Assembly (NCBI RefSeq): GCF_002904295.1 | Contig: NZ_PPHG01000005.1 | Coordinates: forward strand, 62,001 to 126,000 | From: Amycolatopsis sp. CA-128772 | Lineage (GTDB): Bacteria; Actinomycetota; Actinomycetes; Mycobacteriales; Pseudonocardiaceae | DNA: 64,000 bases | Direction: 5' to 3' | Shown here: piece after piece, positions 17,675 through 26,962 of the stretch | Numbering within the stretch: position 1 is the first letter of the stretch | Layout: each line of letters begins with the position of its first letter | Made by a program: the position numbers and the translations under genes | Notes under the pieces: model-generated | What the model was told of the DNA's origin: nothing | Seen by the model: the letters and a program-made list of their open reading frames with translations, nothing else | The model's database searches: none

Positions 17675-19108
17675 TCAGCTTTGCGCGGGGCAGAAGGTGT
17701 CGTCCGGCCGCTTCCCGCTCACCAGGTACTCGGTCACGAGCGAGTTCCCGCACTGGCTGGGCGTGAACAGGTAGGCCCCGTGCCCGCCCTGGTCGATCGT
17801 GATCATCCGGGCGCGCTCGCCGAACGCCGCGCGCAGCTTGCGGGCCCCGGACAACGGCGTGCCCGGGTCACGCCGGTTCTGGACCATCAGCACGTTCGCC
17901 GGGCCGTGGCCGGTGATCCGCACCCGCGGCTCGGCCGGCGGGGCCCAGTAGGCGCACGCCGCGATGTTCGCGCTCGCCGCGCCGAGCAGCGGGTAGCGGA
18001 CCCGGTCGACCGCGACGTCCAGCTGGTAGCTCGCGATCGAGCGCGGCCACGCCGAGTCGCCGCAGATCACCGCGAACCGGGACGCCAGCAGGTTTTCCAC
18101 CCCGGTCACCGGCGCCTGCGGCGGCTTCGGAGCCCGGCCCTGGTCGAGCCCTTGCCAGTCCTCGGCCAGCTTCGTCAGGTCCGTCGAGTACAGCCCTTCG
18201 AACGTCAAGCCGCGGAAGACCGAGCCGGTGACGCCTTCGACGGGCGTGCGGTCCAGCCGTGCGGCCAGTTCGTGGAACTTGGCCGTCACCTGCGAAGGCG
18301 TGGTGCCGAGCTCGTACTCCGGGTGCTTCGCCGCGAAGGCCGCGAAGTCGGGGAACCGGTCCTCCATGCCCCGCCCGAAGCCGCGCATCGCGTCGATGTC
18401 GTAGCCGCCCGGCCCGAGGTTGCTGTCCAGGACGATCCGGTCGCTGCGCTCGGGGAACAGCGTGGTGTACACCGCGCCCAGGTAAGTCCCGTAGGACGCG
18501 CCCAGGAACGACACCTTCGGCTCGCCGAGCGCCGTCCGGATGCGGTCCATGTCCCGCGCGGTGTTGGCCGTGGTGACGTACGGCAGCATCGATCCGGTCT
18601 TCGACCCGGCGCACTGCCCGGCTTCCCGCTTCGCGATCGCGGCTTGCTTCACGACGTCGGCCGGGCCCTTCGCGTACGGCAGGTTGCCGACCGCGATCTG
18701 CTCCGGCGTCAGGTCGCACGTCACCGGGGTGCTGTGCGCGACCCCGCGCGGGTCGAACCCGATGATGTCGTAGGAGTCGAGCACTTCTTGGGGCAGCTTC
18801 ACGTACTTCAGCAGCTGCGGGTAGTCCAGGCCGCCGCCGCCGGGGCCGCCCGGGTTGGTCAGCAGCACGCCCCGCCGCTTCTCCGGGTTTTTGCTCGGCA
18901 GGCGCGACACGGCGACGTCGATCGTCCGCCCGCCGGGCTCCCGGTAGTCCAGCGGGACCTTCATCGTCGTGCATTGCAGGTCCGGCGTCGGGAACGCCCC
19001 GGCGGGACACGGTCCCCAGCCCACGGTGTTCGGTGCGGCGGAGGCCACGGGGACGGCGGTCGTCGCGCCGAGCACGGCGATCGCGGCCACCAGCAAGGTC
19101 TTGCGCAT
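17675..19108 (-). CDS. Secreted tripeptidyl aminopeptidase-like alpha/beta hydrolase
   Basis: The 477-residue precursor has a signal peptide (MRKTLLVAAIAVLGATTAVPVASA). The alpha/beta-hydrolase fold carries the oxyanion region LLTNPGGPGGGG and the nucleophile motif GASYGTYLG. A TAP-like C-terminal domain holds NRRDPGTPL and GGHGAYLF, supplying the Asp and His. Relatives remove tripeptides from extracellular proteins. AAGGAATTCCG precedes the start. It is the last gene of a run with the ABC exporter (26 bp gap), so secretion and export may be co-expressed. Confidence 0.9.
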   Translation of the reverse strand: MRKTLLVAAIAVLGATTAVPVASAAPNTVGWGPCPAGAFPTPDLQCTTMKVPLDYREPGGRTIDVAVSRLPSKNPEKRRGVLLTNPGGPGGGGLDYPQLLKYVKLPQEVLDSYDIIGFDPRGVAHSTPVTCDLTPEQIAVGNLPYAKGPADVVKQAAIAKREAGQCAGSKTGSMLPYVTTANTARDMDRIRTALGEPKVSFLGASYGTYLGAVYTTLFPERSDRIVLDSNLGPGGYDIDAMRGFGRGMEDRFPDFAAFAAKHPEYELGTTPSQVTAKFHELAARLDRTPVEGVTGSVFRGLTFEGLYSTDLTKLAEDWQGLDQGRAPKPPQAPVTGVENLLASRFAVICGDSAWPRSIASYQLDVAVDRVRYPLLGAASANIAACAYWAPPAEPRVRITGHGPANVLMVQNRRDPGTPLSGARKLRAAFGERARMITIDQGGHGAYLFTPSQCGNSLVTEYLVSGKRPDDTFCPAQS

Positions 19109-19134
19109 CGGAATTCCTTTCGTTCGCGCCGCGC

Positions 19135-19854
19135 TCAGCGGCGCGGTTCCCAGCGGAAGAGGCGGGTCGCCAGCACGACCGCGACGACGACCCAGGCCAG
19201 GGTCGGGGCGAACAGGACCAGCGAATCGGCGACCGGGCGGCCGCCGTTCCACGCGTCGAGCACCAGCTCGGCCGCCGAACCGCCGGGCAGCAGGCGCTTG
19301 AGCAGCGTGAGCTCGCCGGTGCCGGTGAGGCCGACCCAGCCGGCCACCGCGATCACGCCGACGCTGATCGGCAGGGTCGTCACCTGCGCGTGTTCCGGCG
19401 AGTTCGTCAGCCCGGCCGTGGCCAGGCCCAGCGCGAGCATCATCACCACGGTGGCCCCGACGGCCGCGGCCAGCAGCAGCGGGTTCGCCGGCTTCCCGGT
19501 GACCGCGGCCAGCACCGCGAGCAGCACGGCGATCTGGACGACCGCGATCGCGGTGACCGGCAGCAGCAGCCCGCCGAGGATCCCGGCGTCCCCGGCCGCC
19601 GTCGAGCGCAGCCGCTTGAGGAACAGGTTCTGGCGGCGGGCGGCCAGCGTCGTCACCGTCGTGGTGTAGAGGCCGATGCCCAGCACGAAGAACAACGTCA
19701 GCGTCGCGATGTAGCCGAGGCTCCCCACCTCGGTGAAGACGTCGTGCCGGGCGATGAAGAACGCGCTGAGCGCGGCCGGCAGCACCAGGGCGGTGACCAG
19801 CACGAGCCGGTTCCGGAAGAGCTGGATCAGCTCGCCGCGAGCGATCGTCAACAT
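19135..19854 (-). CDS. ABC-2 type transporter permease
   Basis: The 239-residue integral membrane protein has about six hydrophobic segments (for example LVTALVLPAALSAFFIA and TLTLFFVLGIGLYTTTVTTLA) and the ABC-2 element RRQNLFLKRLRSTAAGDAGI between helices 2 and 3. It pairs with the ATPase gene 11 bp upstream to form an exporter. Confidence 0.9.
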   Translation of the reverse strand: MLTIARGELIQLFRNRLVLVTALVLPAALSAFFIARHDVFTEVGSLGYIATLTLFFVLGIGLYTTTVTTLAARRQNLFLKRLRSTAAGDAGILGGLLLPVTAIAVVQIAVLLAVLAAVTGKPANPLLLAAAVGATVVMMLALGLATAGLTNSPEHAQVTTLPISVGVIAVAGWVGLTGTGELTLLKRLLPGGSAAELVLDAWNGGRPVADSLVLFAPTLAWVVVAVVLATRLFRWEPRR

Positions 19855-19865
19855 GGGTCCTTCTC

Positions 19866-20750
19866 TCAGGAGTTTTCGATGGCGCGGAAGACGTCGTCGA
19901 GCCGCGTCGGCCCGGCCTGCAGGTCGAGCAGCTCCACGGCCTGGTCCTGCGCCCAGGCCAGCAGCGTGTGCAGGTCCTTCTGCAGGCCGAAGGTCTCGAC
20001 GAGGAACTTGCCGTCCACACCCCGCGTGGCGAGCAGCGGCGGTGACGGCGCGTGGGCCGGGAGTCCGAAGTGGATGGTCGAGGGCAGCGTCCTGGTCAGC
20101 TCGGCGACGGTGCCCTCGCGGTGCAGGGTGCCCTGGTGCATGAGCCCGATGCGGTCGGCGCGTTGCTGCGCCTCCTCGAGGTAGTGCGTGGTGAGCACGA
20201 CCGTGGAGCCGTCCTCGCGCAGCCGGTCGACGGCGTCCCAGAGCGCGTCCCGCGACTGGATGTCGAGGCCGGTGGTGGGCTCGTCGAGGAAGACCAGCTC
20301 AGGTGTGCCGTAGACGGCGGTGGCGAAGTCGAGCCGTCGCTTTTCCCCTCCCGAGAGCTGCCCGGCCTTGGTGCTCGCCTTGCGGGTGAGGCCGGCCACG
20401 TCGAGCAGGCGCCCGACGTCGTCGTGCCGCCCGGAGAGCCGCCCGACCAGCCCGACGGTCTCGCGCACGGTCAGGTCGGCGGAAAACCCGCTCTCCTGCA
20501 GCATGATCCCCATCAGCGGGCGGACGGCGGCGCGGTCGCGGGGGTCCTTCCCGAACACCCGCACGGCACCCGAGGTCGGCGCGCGGTGGCCTTCGACCGT
20601 CTCCAGGGCCGAGGTCTTGCCGGCGCCGTTCGTACCGAGCAGGGCGTACAGCTCCCCGCGATCCACCTGGAACGAAAGGTCTTTCACGGCGGGGAAGCCG
20701 CCGTAGGTGAGGGTGAGGCGATCGACGTCGATGACCGGTGTCGTGGACAT
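19866..20750 (-). CDS. ABC transporter ATP-binding protein
   Basis: The 294-residue ATPase has Walker A GTNGAGKTS (about residues 38-46), signature LSGGEKRRLDF (about 139), Walker B LVFLDEPTTGLD and the switch histidine in LTTHYLEEA. It belongs to the DrrA/CcmA-like group of drug and antibiotic exporters. It is the first gene of the operon with the permease and peptidase, and divergent from the two-component genes 108 bp away. That arrangement is common for regulated antibiotic-response exporters. Confidence 0.93.
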   Translation of the reverse strand: MSTTPVIDVDRLTLTYGGFPAVKDLSFQVDRGELYALLGTNGAGKTSALETVEGHRAPTSGAVRVFGKDPRDRAAVRPLMGIMLQESGFSADLTVRETVGLVGRLSGRHDDVGRLLDVAGLTRKASTKAGQLSGGEKRRLDFATAVYGTPELVFLDEPTTGLDIQSRDALWDAVDRLREDGSTVVLTTHYLEEAQQRADRIGLMHQGTLHREGTVAELTRTLPSTIHFGLPAHAPSPPLLATRGVDGKFLVETFGLQKDLHTLLAWAQDQAVELLDLQAGPTRLDDVFRAIENS

Positions 20751-20858
20751 GCCCCGAATTCCAGCGTGGATCGGCGCGGCCCGGCAGTGCGGCGACGTCA
20801 CCCGGACACATGACGTGGTGTCACTGGTGCGGCCCGCTCAGCCGGATACGCTCGGCTG

Positions 20859-21995
20859 GTGGAGGTGCCGACGATCGCGCGCAGGACGTCCTGGACCGGC
20901 GGGAAGGTCCAGGAACGGCTGCGCCGGCTGAACCTGATCACGACCGTCCCGCCGCTGGCGCTCGTGGGCGTGTTCCTGCTGCTGACGACCGCCCGGTCCG
21001 GGTGGCACGTCGTCATCCAGGTCGTGGGACTGCTCGCGGCGCTGGCGACGGCCGAACGCTGGACCGCGGGTGACTACCTGCGCGTCGCGCGGCCGAGCCT
21101 GGCCGTCACCGCGGTGGTCTGGCTGGCCGGGTCGCTGACCGACGACACGGCCGCGTTCTTCGGGCTGTCCGTCGTGGGGTCGTACCTCATCCCGCCGCTT
21201 CCCCGCCACCGGCTCGCCGCACTGGCCGGGCTGACGGTGCTGATCGCGGGGCTGGGCGCGGCGAACGCGCTCGTCCACGACGACCGGATCGGCTGGCGGC
21301 TGTTCCAGTTCGCCGCCGTGCCCGCGGCCGCCATGCTGGTCTCGACCGCGTTCATGTTCGTCAGCCAGCGCTTCTTCGACCTGATCGCGGAGCTCGAGCA
21401 GTCTCGCGAGCGCGAAGCGGACCTCGCCGTCACCCGGGAGCGGGTGCGCTTCGCGTCCGACCTGCACGACATCCAGGGGCACACCCTGCACGTGGTGAAG
21501 CTGAAGGTGGCACTGGCCGAGAAGCTGCTGGACCGCGAACCGGACCGGGCGCGCGAGGAACTGCGTGAGGTGCACGACCTGGTCGGGGAAACCATCGCCC
21601 GGACCAAGGAACTCGCCTACGCCCAACGGCGGCTGAACCTGTCCGCCGAGCTGGAGAACGCCAAGAACCTGTTCGAGGCCGCGGGAATCCACGTCCGCGT
21701 CACGCGCGAGTCCGAAGTGGACGCCAGCGCGGGCGAACTGCTCGGCCAGGTCCTGCGCGAGACGACGACCAACATCCTGCGGCACGCCGAAGCCCGCCAG
21801 GTGGGAATCACGCTCACCCGGCGCGGGATCGCGATCGTCAACGACGGCGCCCCGGACACCGGCCCGCCCGAGCTCGGCGGGCTCGCGGTGCTCCGGCAGC
21901 GCTTGGCGGAGCAGGGCGCCGAGCTGGAAGTCACGCACTCCGGCAGCCGCTTCCGCACCGCGGCGGCCTTCCCCCCGCCGAAGGAGGCCCGATGA
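20859..21995 (+). CDS. Sensor histidine kinase (HisKA_3 type)
   Basis: The 378-residue protein starts at GTG. Five or six membrane segments fill the first 170 residues, with no extracellular sensor domain. A dimerisation helix with phosphoacceptor FASDLHDIQGH near residue 205 and a C-terminal ATPase domain (LRETTTNILRHAEA as N-box, then GLAVLRQRL) follow. The intramembrane-sensing layout resembles kinases that respond to envelope or antibiotic stress. It overlaps the response regulator gene and diverges from the ABC exporter, its likely target. Confidence 0.92.
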   Translation: MEVPTIARRTSWTGGKVQERLRRLNLITTVPPLALVGVFLLLTTARSGWHVVIQVVGLLAALATAERWTAGDYLRVARPSLAVTAVVWLAGSLTDDTAAFFGLSVVGSYLIPPLPRHRLAALAGLTVLIAGLGAANALVHDDRIGWRLFQFAAVPAAAMLVSTAFMFVSQRFFDLIAELEQSREREADLAVTRERVRFASDLHDIQGHTLHVVKLKVALAEKLLDREPDRAREELREVHDLVGETIARTKELAYAQRRLNLSAELENAKNLFEAAGIHVRVTRESEVDASAGELLGQVLRETTTNILRHAEARQVGITLTRRGIAIVNDGAPDTGPPELGGLAVLRQRLAEQGAELEVTHSGSRFRTAAAFPPPKEAR

Positions 21996-22594
21996 CGACG
22001 GTGGTGCTCGCCGACGACGAAGCCCTGCTCCGCAAGGCACTGGCCGCGCTGCTGCCGCTGGAAGGCGAGATCACGGTGCTGGCCGAGGCCGAAGACGGCG
22101 AGACGGCGGTCGCGGCCACCCTCGAACACCGGCCGGACGTGCTGGTCATCGACCTCGAGATGCCCCGCGTGGACGGGCTCGGCGCGGTGGAGGAGATCCG
22201 CCGGGCCCGGCCGGAGCAGGTGATCCTGATGCTGACGCGCCACGCCCGCCCCGGCGTGCTCCGCAAGGCGCTGAAGCTCGGCGTCCAGGGCTTCGTCAGC
22301 AAGGCGGCGGAACCGGCCCACATCACCTCGGTGATCAGGACCCTGCACGCGGGCAAGCGCTGGATCGACCCGGACGTCTCGGCCCTCGCCGTCGTCGACG
22401 ACTGCCCCCTGACCGACCGCGAGCTGGACGTCCTGCGCGCGACCCGTGAGGGTTTTTCGGTGGCCGACATCGCCGGGCAGCTGCACCTCGCGGAGGGCAC
22501 GGTCCGCAACTACCTGTCCAACGCGATGCAGAAGACCCAGACCCGCACCCGCCACGAAGCGGCCCGGTACGCCCGTGAGCACGACTGGCTGTAG
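21992..22594 (+). CDS. NarL/LuxR-type response regulator
   Basis: The 200-residue protein has a receiver domain (LADDEALLRKAL, phosphorylatable Asp in VLVIDLEMPRVDG near residue 52, conserved Lys in FVSKAAEP). The LuxR HTH is LTDRELDVLRATREGFSVADIAGQLHLAEGTVRNYL. ATG 21992 overlaps the kinase stop, so the two form a two-component pair. The divergent ABC exporter operon is the obvious candidate regulon. Confidence 0.95.
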   Translation: MTTVVLADDEALLRKALAALLPLEGEITVLAEAEDGETAVAATLEHRPDVLVIDLEMPRVDGLGAVEEIRRARPEQVILMLTRHARPGVLRKALKLGVQGFVSKAAEPAHITSVIRTLHAGKRWIDPDVSALAVVDDCPLTDRELDVLRATREGFSVADIAGQLHLAEGTVRNYLSNAMQKTQTRTRHEAARYAREHDWL

Positions 22595-22610
22595 CCGGCC
22601 CCTGACCGCT

Positions 22611-23405
22611 TCACGTGACGCGAAAGACCGGCCAGCCGATCTCGGTGCGCCACGCAGCGGGATCGCGTGCGTCACGAGGGCCGACGACGTAGACCTCCCG
22701 CATCGGCCCGGCCACCGACATCGCGTTCTCCACCACCCAGGTCCCGAGCTGGCCGTAGGTGACCTCCACGCCGTCGTGCTCGCCGACGTGGGTGGTGACG
22801 GCCAGTTCCGCGGCCGGAAGAACCGCGGGGTGCACGCGTCCGGTGCGAGGCGGCGCAGCGGTCGGCAGGTAGACGAGCGCGCGACCGCGTTCCTGTTCGA
22901 AAAGCGCGTTGTCGTAGCAGCCGCCCGGTGGCCCGGTCACGGCGGCGCCGACGGCCGCCTCCAGTTCGGCCATCGCGCCGGCGAACCAGGTCTCGACGTC
23001 GCGGTGCCCGACCACGGCCTCCACCGCCGCGACCGTCCGGGCGGGCTCCGCACGCAGCTCGACGTCGATCGGCGCGGGGTCGGGCCGGAGCAGGCGCCGC
23101 AGCGAGACGACCGCGGCCCGGGTGCGGTCGAGCACGTCCTCGAGGCGTTGCAGGTGGTCCGCGACCAGGGCCGCCCGGACGTCGGGGTCGGGGGTCCGCA
23201 GGATTTGCTGCACGTCGCTCAAGGGGACGTCGAGTTCGCGGAGCCGGTGGATGACCTGCGCGGCCGGGATCTGGTCCAGGCCGTAGTAGCGGTAACCGGT
23301 GGTCTCATCCACCACGGCGGGCTCCAGCAGGGCCGCCTCGTGGTACCGGCGCAGCGTCCGCACGCTCAAGTGGGTCAGCCGCGAAAACTCCCCGATGCTC
23401 AGCAC
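22611..23405 (-). CDS. MerR-family regulator with GyrI-like ligand domain
   Basis: The 264-residue protein has an N-terminal MerR HTH (LSIGEFSRLTHLSVRTLRRYHEAALLEP), a dimerising helix, and a C-terminal GyrI/BmrR-like effector domain (about residues 115-264) of the kind that binds cationic drugs. The start is GTG 23405. A MerR-style promoter lies immediately upstream and predicts transcription starting at the GTG itself. The divergent SnoaL-like and SDR genes may share its control. Confidence 0.9.
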   Translation of the reverse strand: MLSIGEFSRLTHLSVRTLRRYHEAALLEPAVVDETTGYRYYGLDQIPAAQVIHRLRELDVPLSDVQQILRTPDPDVRAALVADHLQRLEDVLDRTRAAVVSLRRLLRPDPAPIDVELRAEPARTVAAVEAVVGHRDVETWFAGAMAELEAAVGAAVTGPPGGCYDNALFEQERGRALVYLPTAAPPRTGRVHPAVLPAAELAVTTHVGEHDGVEVTYGQLGTWVVENAMSVAGPMREVYVVGPRDARDPAAWRTEIGWPVFRVT

Positions 23406-23411
23406 CCCTCC

Positions 23412-23442
23412 ATTCTGGACTCTCCCCCCGGGAGAGAGTCCA
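23412..23442 (-). promoter_or_regulatory. MerR-type promoter/operator with 19-bp spacer
   Basis: On the minus strand, TGGACT (23442-23437) and CAGAAT (23417-23412) are separated by 19 bp, the overlong spacer typical of MerR-activated promoters. The spacer is filled by an inverted repeat of GACTCTC and GAGAGTC type. The expected start of transcription, six or seven bases past the -10, coincides with the GTG of the merR gene, implying a leaderless, autoregulated message. Confidence 0.75.
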
Positions 23443-23483
23443 CGGCTTGACCCTCCCGCGCGGCGAGGTCACACGATGGGCTC

Positions 23484-23846
23484 ATGACACAGCACACCGA
23501 CCTCCCGTCCGATCTGCTCCCGGCCACCGTGCGCGAGTTCATCGCCGCCCACGTCGTCCGCGACGCCGACACCGCTTCGTCGTTCCTCACCGAGGACGTG
23601 GTCGTCGTCGACCAGGACGAAACCTTCCGCGGCCGGGAGGAGGTCCACGCGTTCCTGCGGGACGCCGGGTCCGAGTTCGAGTACACGACCGAGCAGATCG
23701 GCGCCCGCCGCGTCGACGACGCCCACTGGGTGGTGACCGTGCGGCTCGAGGGCACCTTCCCGGGCGGCGTCGCCGAGCTCGGCTACCGGTTCACGTTGCG
23801 GGAGGACCGCATCGCCGAACTCGTCATCGCCAACCACACCGCCTGA
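23484..23846 (+). CDS. SnoaL-like / NTF2-fold protein
   Basis: The 120-residue cone-shaped-fold protein has ATVREFIAAHVVRDADTASSFLTEDVVVVDQ and FRGREEVHAFL, the standard SnoaL-like start, ending LREDRIAELVIANH. Members are small enzymes (isomerases, cyclases, hydrolases) or binding proteins, and no catalytic assignment is possible here. It is followed 27 bp later by a short-chain dehydrogenase, with which it probably forms an operon, and is divergent from the MerR gene. Confidence 0.88.
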   Translation: MTQHTDLPSDLLPATVREFIAAHVVRDADTASSFLTEDVVVVDQDETFRGREEVHAFLRDAGSEFEYTTEQIGARRVDDAHWVVTVRLEGTFPGGVAELGYRFTLREDRIAELVIANHTA

Positions 23847-23873
23847 CCTACGCCGATTTCAGTGGAGAACGAA

Positions 23874-24662
23874 ATGCCTGCTTCAAATCGTGATCGTCTC
23901 GACGGTCGCCGGGCCCTGGTCACGGGCGGTTCGAAGGGCTCGGGCAAGGCCGTCGTGGAGAGGCTGCGGGAGATGGGTGCCGACGTGTACGTGACGGCGC
24001 GGACGATGCCCGACGGGTACGAGCACCCCGACCGGTTCATCGAAGCGGACACGACGACGATCGAAGGCACCGACGCGGTGGCCGCTCGCATCGCCGAAAC
24101 CGGCGGCGCACTCGACATCCTCGTGCACGTCGTCGGAGGTGCGTCGACGCCGGCCGGTGGATTCGCGGTCATCACCGACGACCAGTGGCTCACCGAGCTG
24201 AACCTCAACTTCCTGGGCGCGGTGCGGCTCGATCGGGCTCTTCTCCCGGCGATGATCGCGTCCGGGACGGGTGTGGTGCTGCACTTCACCTCGATCCAGC
24301 GTGAACTGCCCCAGTACGACGCATCCCTGGCGTACGCGGCAGCGAAGGCTGCTCTGCGCACGTACAGCAAGGGACTCGCCAACGAGCTCGCGCCGCGCGG
24401 CGTGCGGGTGAACGCAATCAGCCCCGGCGGGATCGAGACCGAAGCCTACGAACGATTCGTCGACCGGATCGCCGATGGCAACGGACTCACCCGTGAAGCA
24501 GCCAAGCAGACCATCTACGACTCCCTCGGCGGAGTACCCCTGGGACGATTCGCGAATACCGAGGAAATCGCGGACCTGGTCGGATTTCTGGTCTCGGACC
24601 GCGCCTCGGCAATCGTGGGCGCCGAGTACGTGATCGACGGCGGAACTGTGCCGACCGTCTGA
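23874..24662 (+). CDS. Short-chain dehydrogenase/reductase
   Basis: The roughly 262-residue Rossmann-fold enzyme has the cofactor motif [11 protein letters not shown] (the usual TGxxxGxG), an active-site Ser in LHFTSIQRE and the YAAAK Tyr-Lys pair, followed by [12 protein letters not shown] chose ATG 23874, preceded by GGAGAACGA, over the GTG at 23862 because that GTG falls inside the ribosome-binding region. It likely reduces a carbonyl or oxidises an alcohol with NAD(P)(H); the substrate is unknown. Its codon use is slightly less GC-biased than that of its neighbours. Confidence 0.92.
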   Translation: MPASNRDRLDGRRALVTGGSKGSGKAVVERLREMGADVYVTARTMPDGYEHPDRFIEADTTTIEGTDAVAARIAETGGALDILVHVVGGASTPAGGFAVITDDQWLTELNLNFLGAVRLDRALLPAMIASGTGVVLHFTSIQRELPQYDASLAYAAAKAALRTYSKGLANELAPRGVRVNAISPGGIETEAYERFVDRIADGNGLTREAAKQTIYDSLGGVPLGRFANTEEIADLVGFLVSDRASAIVGAEYVIDGGTVPTV

Positions 24663-25162
24663 GCGAGGAGCCATTTCCTCGCAGTCACTCGCGAGCAGTT
24701 CCATCCGGCAACCGAGCTCCTCCTGCGCGGGCAGAACTTTCAGATGCTGCTCGGCAACGCCCGGAAACGTGTCGGCAACGTCGTCGACACGTTTCCGGTG
24801 CTCGCCTGGTCGTCGGGTTCGCGCCTCGCGTCTCCAGAGCGGTGGCGCGCATCAGTTTGCGTGGACGAGCGCTCAGCTTGACCCACCAGGTGACGGCCCG
24901 CATCCGCCACCTGACCTTATCGATGATTTGTCAGCTGGGGCAGGCAGAGATCCAGTCACCTGCGGCGAGGAGAACATCTGACCACGCAAGCCCCGTACCG
25001 GTCCTCCGCACAGCCCGTCGGGCCACCACCTCCCTTCGATCCACAGCTCGCTCCAGTCGTTGAGATGCTGACCAGCCGCGACACCCGGCGCAGGACCTCG
25101 GGCTTGACTGGGCAGAACCGTCTGCTCTGCGGGCATGAGCGGATGCTCGGCCTCCGGCTGAT
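24663..25162. other. 500-bp intergenic stretch without a recognisable gene
   Basis: No convincing coding frame was found on either strand. Open frames here are short and resemble no family I know. A 12-bp perfect stem (GGAAACGTGTCG / CGACACGTTTCC, 24763-24774 and 24785-24796) could end transcription of the SDR gene, although no T-run follows. The composition is a little less GC-rich than the surroundings, so decayed coding DNA is possible. Confidence 0.5.
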
Positions 25163-26623
25163 TCAGCGCCGGCAGGCGGTCGCGCCGTGGCAGGAGATCA
25201 TCGCCTGCAGGGTGTCGTGCAGCCGCTGTGCTTCGTCGGGGGCCAGCTGGGTCGCGGTGTTGTGCAGTTCCTGCGGGTCCGTGCGGCGGTCGTAGTACTC
25301 CTTGGTGCCGTCGGTGTACTCGACGTAGGTATAGGTGACGCCGCGGATGGCTTCGTAGGTGCTCGGGTTGCCGCTGTTCTTCTTCGGCTTGTCCGGATCC
25401 GCCTTGTCGAAGTCCGGGCCGTGGTGCTCGATCAGCCCGACGGTGCGCCAGGCTTGCGGTGTGGTCCCGGTCAGCAGGGGCACCAGGCTTTCCCCGTCGA
25501 CCTGCGTGGGTGTGGAGGCGCCGGCGAGTGCCTCGAACGTCGGCCGCAGGTCGATGTTCTCCGCCGGCTGGTTCACCGTCACGCCGGCCTTGACGCCGGG
25601 CCCGGTGATCACCAGCGGCACGTGCACGTCGGTGTCGAACGCCGTCTGCTTGCCGGGGGTGAGGCGGTATTCGCCCATGTGGTAGCCGTTGTCCGAGGTG
25701 AACACGATGTCGGTGGAGCCGCGGACGCCGGCCTGGTCCAGCGCGTCCTGGACGGTACCGATCATCTTGTCGACCGATTGGACGGCTTGCGCGCGTTTGC
25801 GGAAGTCCTTGTCGATGGTTGTCTTTTCCTTGTCCGTCAGCGGTGTGCGGGACGCGAGCCACGGCGGCGCGGCGGAAGGTAGTGCGTCGAAGGCGGGCCC
25901 GCGCGGCGCGGTGAGGCCGGGAAAGGCGTCGGCATCACGAGGAGCCGGGGTGTAGGGGCCATGCGGGGCGAAGGTGGCGAGCTCGATCGCGAACGGCGCG
26001 TGCGCGGCCGCCGAGGTGGAGACGAACTGTGCGGCCTTGCCCGCCATGACGTCGACGAGGTAGTCCTCGGGGTTTTTGCCGTAGTGCTTGAGCGTGCCGT
26101 TTTCGTTGAGGTCGTAGTCGAACTCGCCGTAGGCGTTCCCGGCGACGTCCCATTCGTTCCAGCCCGGCGGCACGGCGTCGGTCTTGGGGTCGTACCCGTT
26201 GAGGTACTTGCCCATCATGGCGGTGTGGTAGCCGGCCTGCTGCAACGACGTGGCGTAGGTCGACTTGTCGTCGCCGCGGCCGTGGAACACCGCGTAGCCG
26301 CCGTCTTTGCCGCCGTTGGTGAACACCCCTGTGTCGTGCGGCAGCATGCCGGTGAACAGCGACGACCGCGACGGGCAGCACAGCGAATCGGTCACCGTGT
26401 AGTTGGCGAAGGAGGTGCCGGTCCTGGCCATTTCCTGCACGTGCGGCAGGTACTGCAGCAGGTTCATCGAGAGGTCGTCGGTGAGCACCAGGACGATGTT
26501 CGGCTTGCTGCCCGCCGAGCCGGAGGGCTGGGAAGGTGCCGAGCTGCCGACACTGCACGCCACCGCCGTCGAAGCCAGTGCCACGGTCAGTGCCGGAATC
26601 AGGAGACGGGTGATGGGGGCCAT
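25163..26623 (-). CDS. Lipoprotein sulfatase (formylglycine-dependent)
   Basis: The 486-residue sulfatase has a lipoprotein signal ending STAVAC (Cys23), so it should be tethered outside the membrane. LVLTDDLS (about residues 45-52) supplies calcium ligands. CCPSR at 82-86 is the C-x-P-S-R motif whose cysteine is converted to formylglycine. GKYLNGY and FTSDNGYHMGEYRL are further conserved blocks. The family hydrolyses sulfate esters of sugars, aromatics or lipids. Activity requires a formylglycine-generating enzyme, which is not in this window. It is the last gene before the island's left attachment site. Confidence 0.92.
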   Translation of the reverse strand: MAPITRLLIPALTVALASTAVACSVGSSAPSQPSGSAGSKPNIVLVLTDDLSMNLLQYLPHVQEMARTGTSFANYTVTDSLCCPSRSSLFTGMLPHDTGVFTNGGKDGGYAVFHGRGDDKSTYATSLQQAGYHTAMMGKYLNGYDPKTDAVPPGWNEWDVAGNAYGEFDYDLNENGTLKHYGKNPEDYLVDVMAGKAAQFVSTSAAAHAPFAIELATFAPHGPYTPAPRDADAFPGLTAPRGPAFDALPSAAPPWLASRTPLTDKEKTTIDKDFRKRAQAVQSVDKMIGTVQDALDQAGVRGSTDIVFTSDNGYHMGEYRLTPGKQTAFDTDVHVPLVITGPGVKAGVTVNQPAENIDLRPTFEALAGASTPTQVDGESLVPLLTGTTPQAWRTVGLIEHHGPDFDKADPDKPKKNSGNPSTYEAIRGVTYTYVEYTDGTKEYYDRRTDPQELHNTATQLAPDEAQRLHDTLQAMISCHGATACRR

Positions 26624-26962
26624 GCCTGCACGCTAAGAGCCGCACGACAGAGCGGGATCAGCGTCGTGTTCGGGTTCGGTAAAGGGCGGGTCCGGGCCTC
26701 GGTGGCCACGAAACGTACCCGAGAAGGTTTGGCTGTCCCCATCGCCGCTGGCGGGAGGGACAGTGTCAGTGACACCGCCCGCGGACAGCAGCAACGTGGC
26801 GCCAGACGTCCTGCGCCCCGGAGCGAGGTGCTTCAGAAAAGCCCCAGGAGGGACACTTGTGCACCTGTCGAAGTGGATCAACCAAGATCGGCCCGGGACA
26901 CGAAGAAACCCCTCCGACCGGCCGAAACGACCTGATCGAAGGGATTCTGCAAGAGTGTGGAA
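26624..26962. other. Intergenic region between the sulfatase and the island's left end
   Basis: No gene is seen. A perfect 13-bp palindrome GTGTCA-G-TGACAC (26763-26775) lies about 140 bp upstream of the sulfatase start and could be an operator. From 26907 onward the sequence resembles the terminator that follows the tRNA-Ala gene (26907-26946, with a weaker stem), consistent with this being the displaced original downstream flank of the tRNA gene. Confidence 0.55.
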
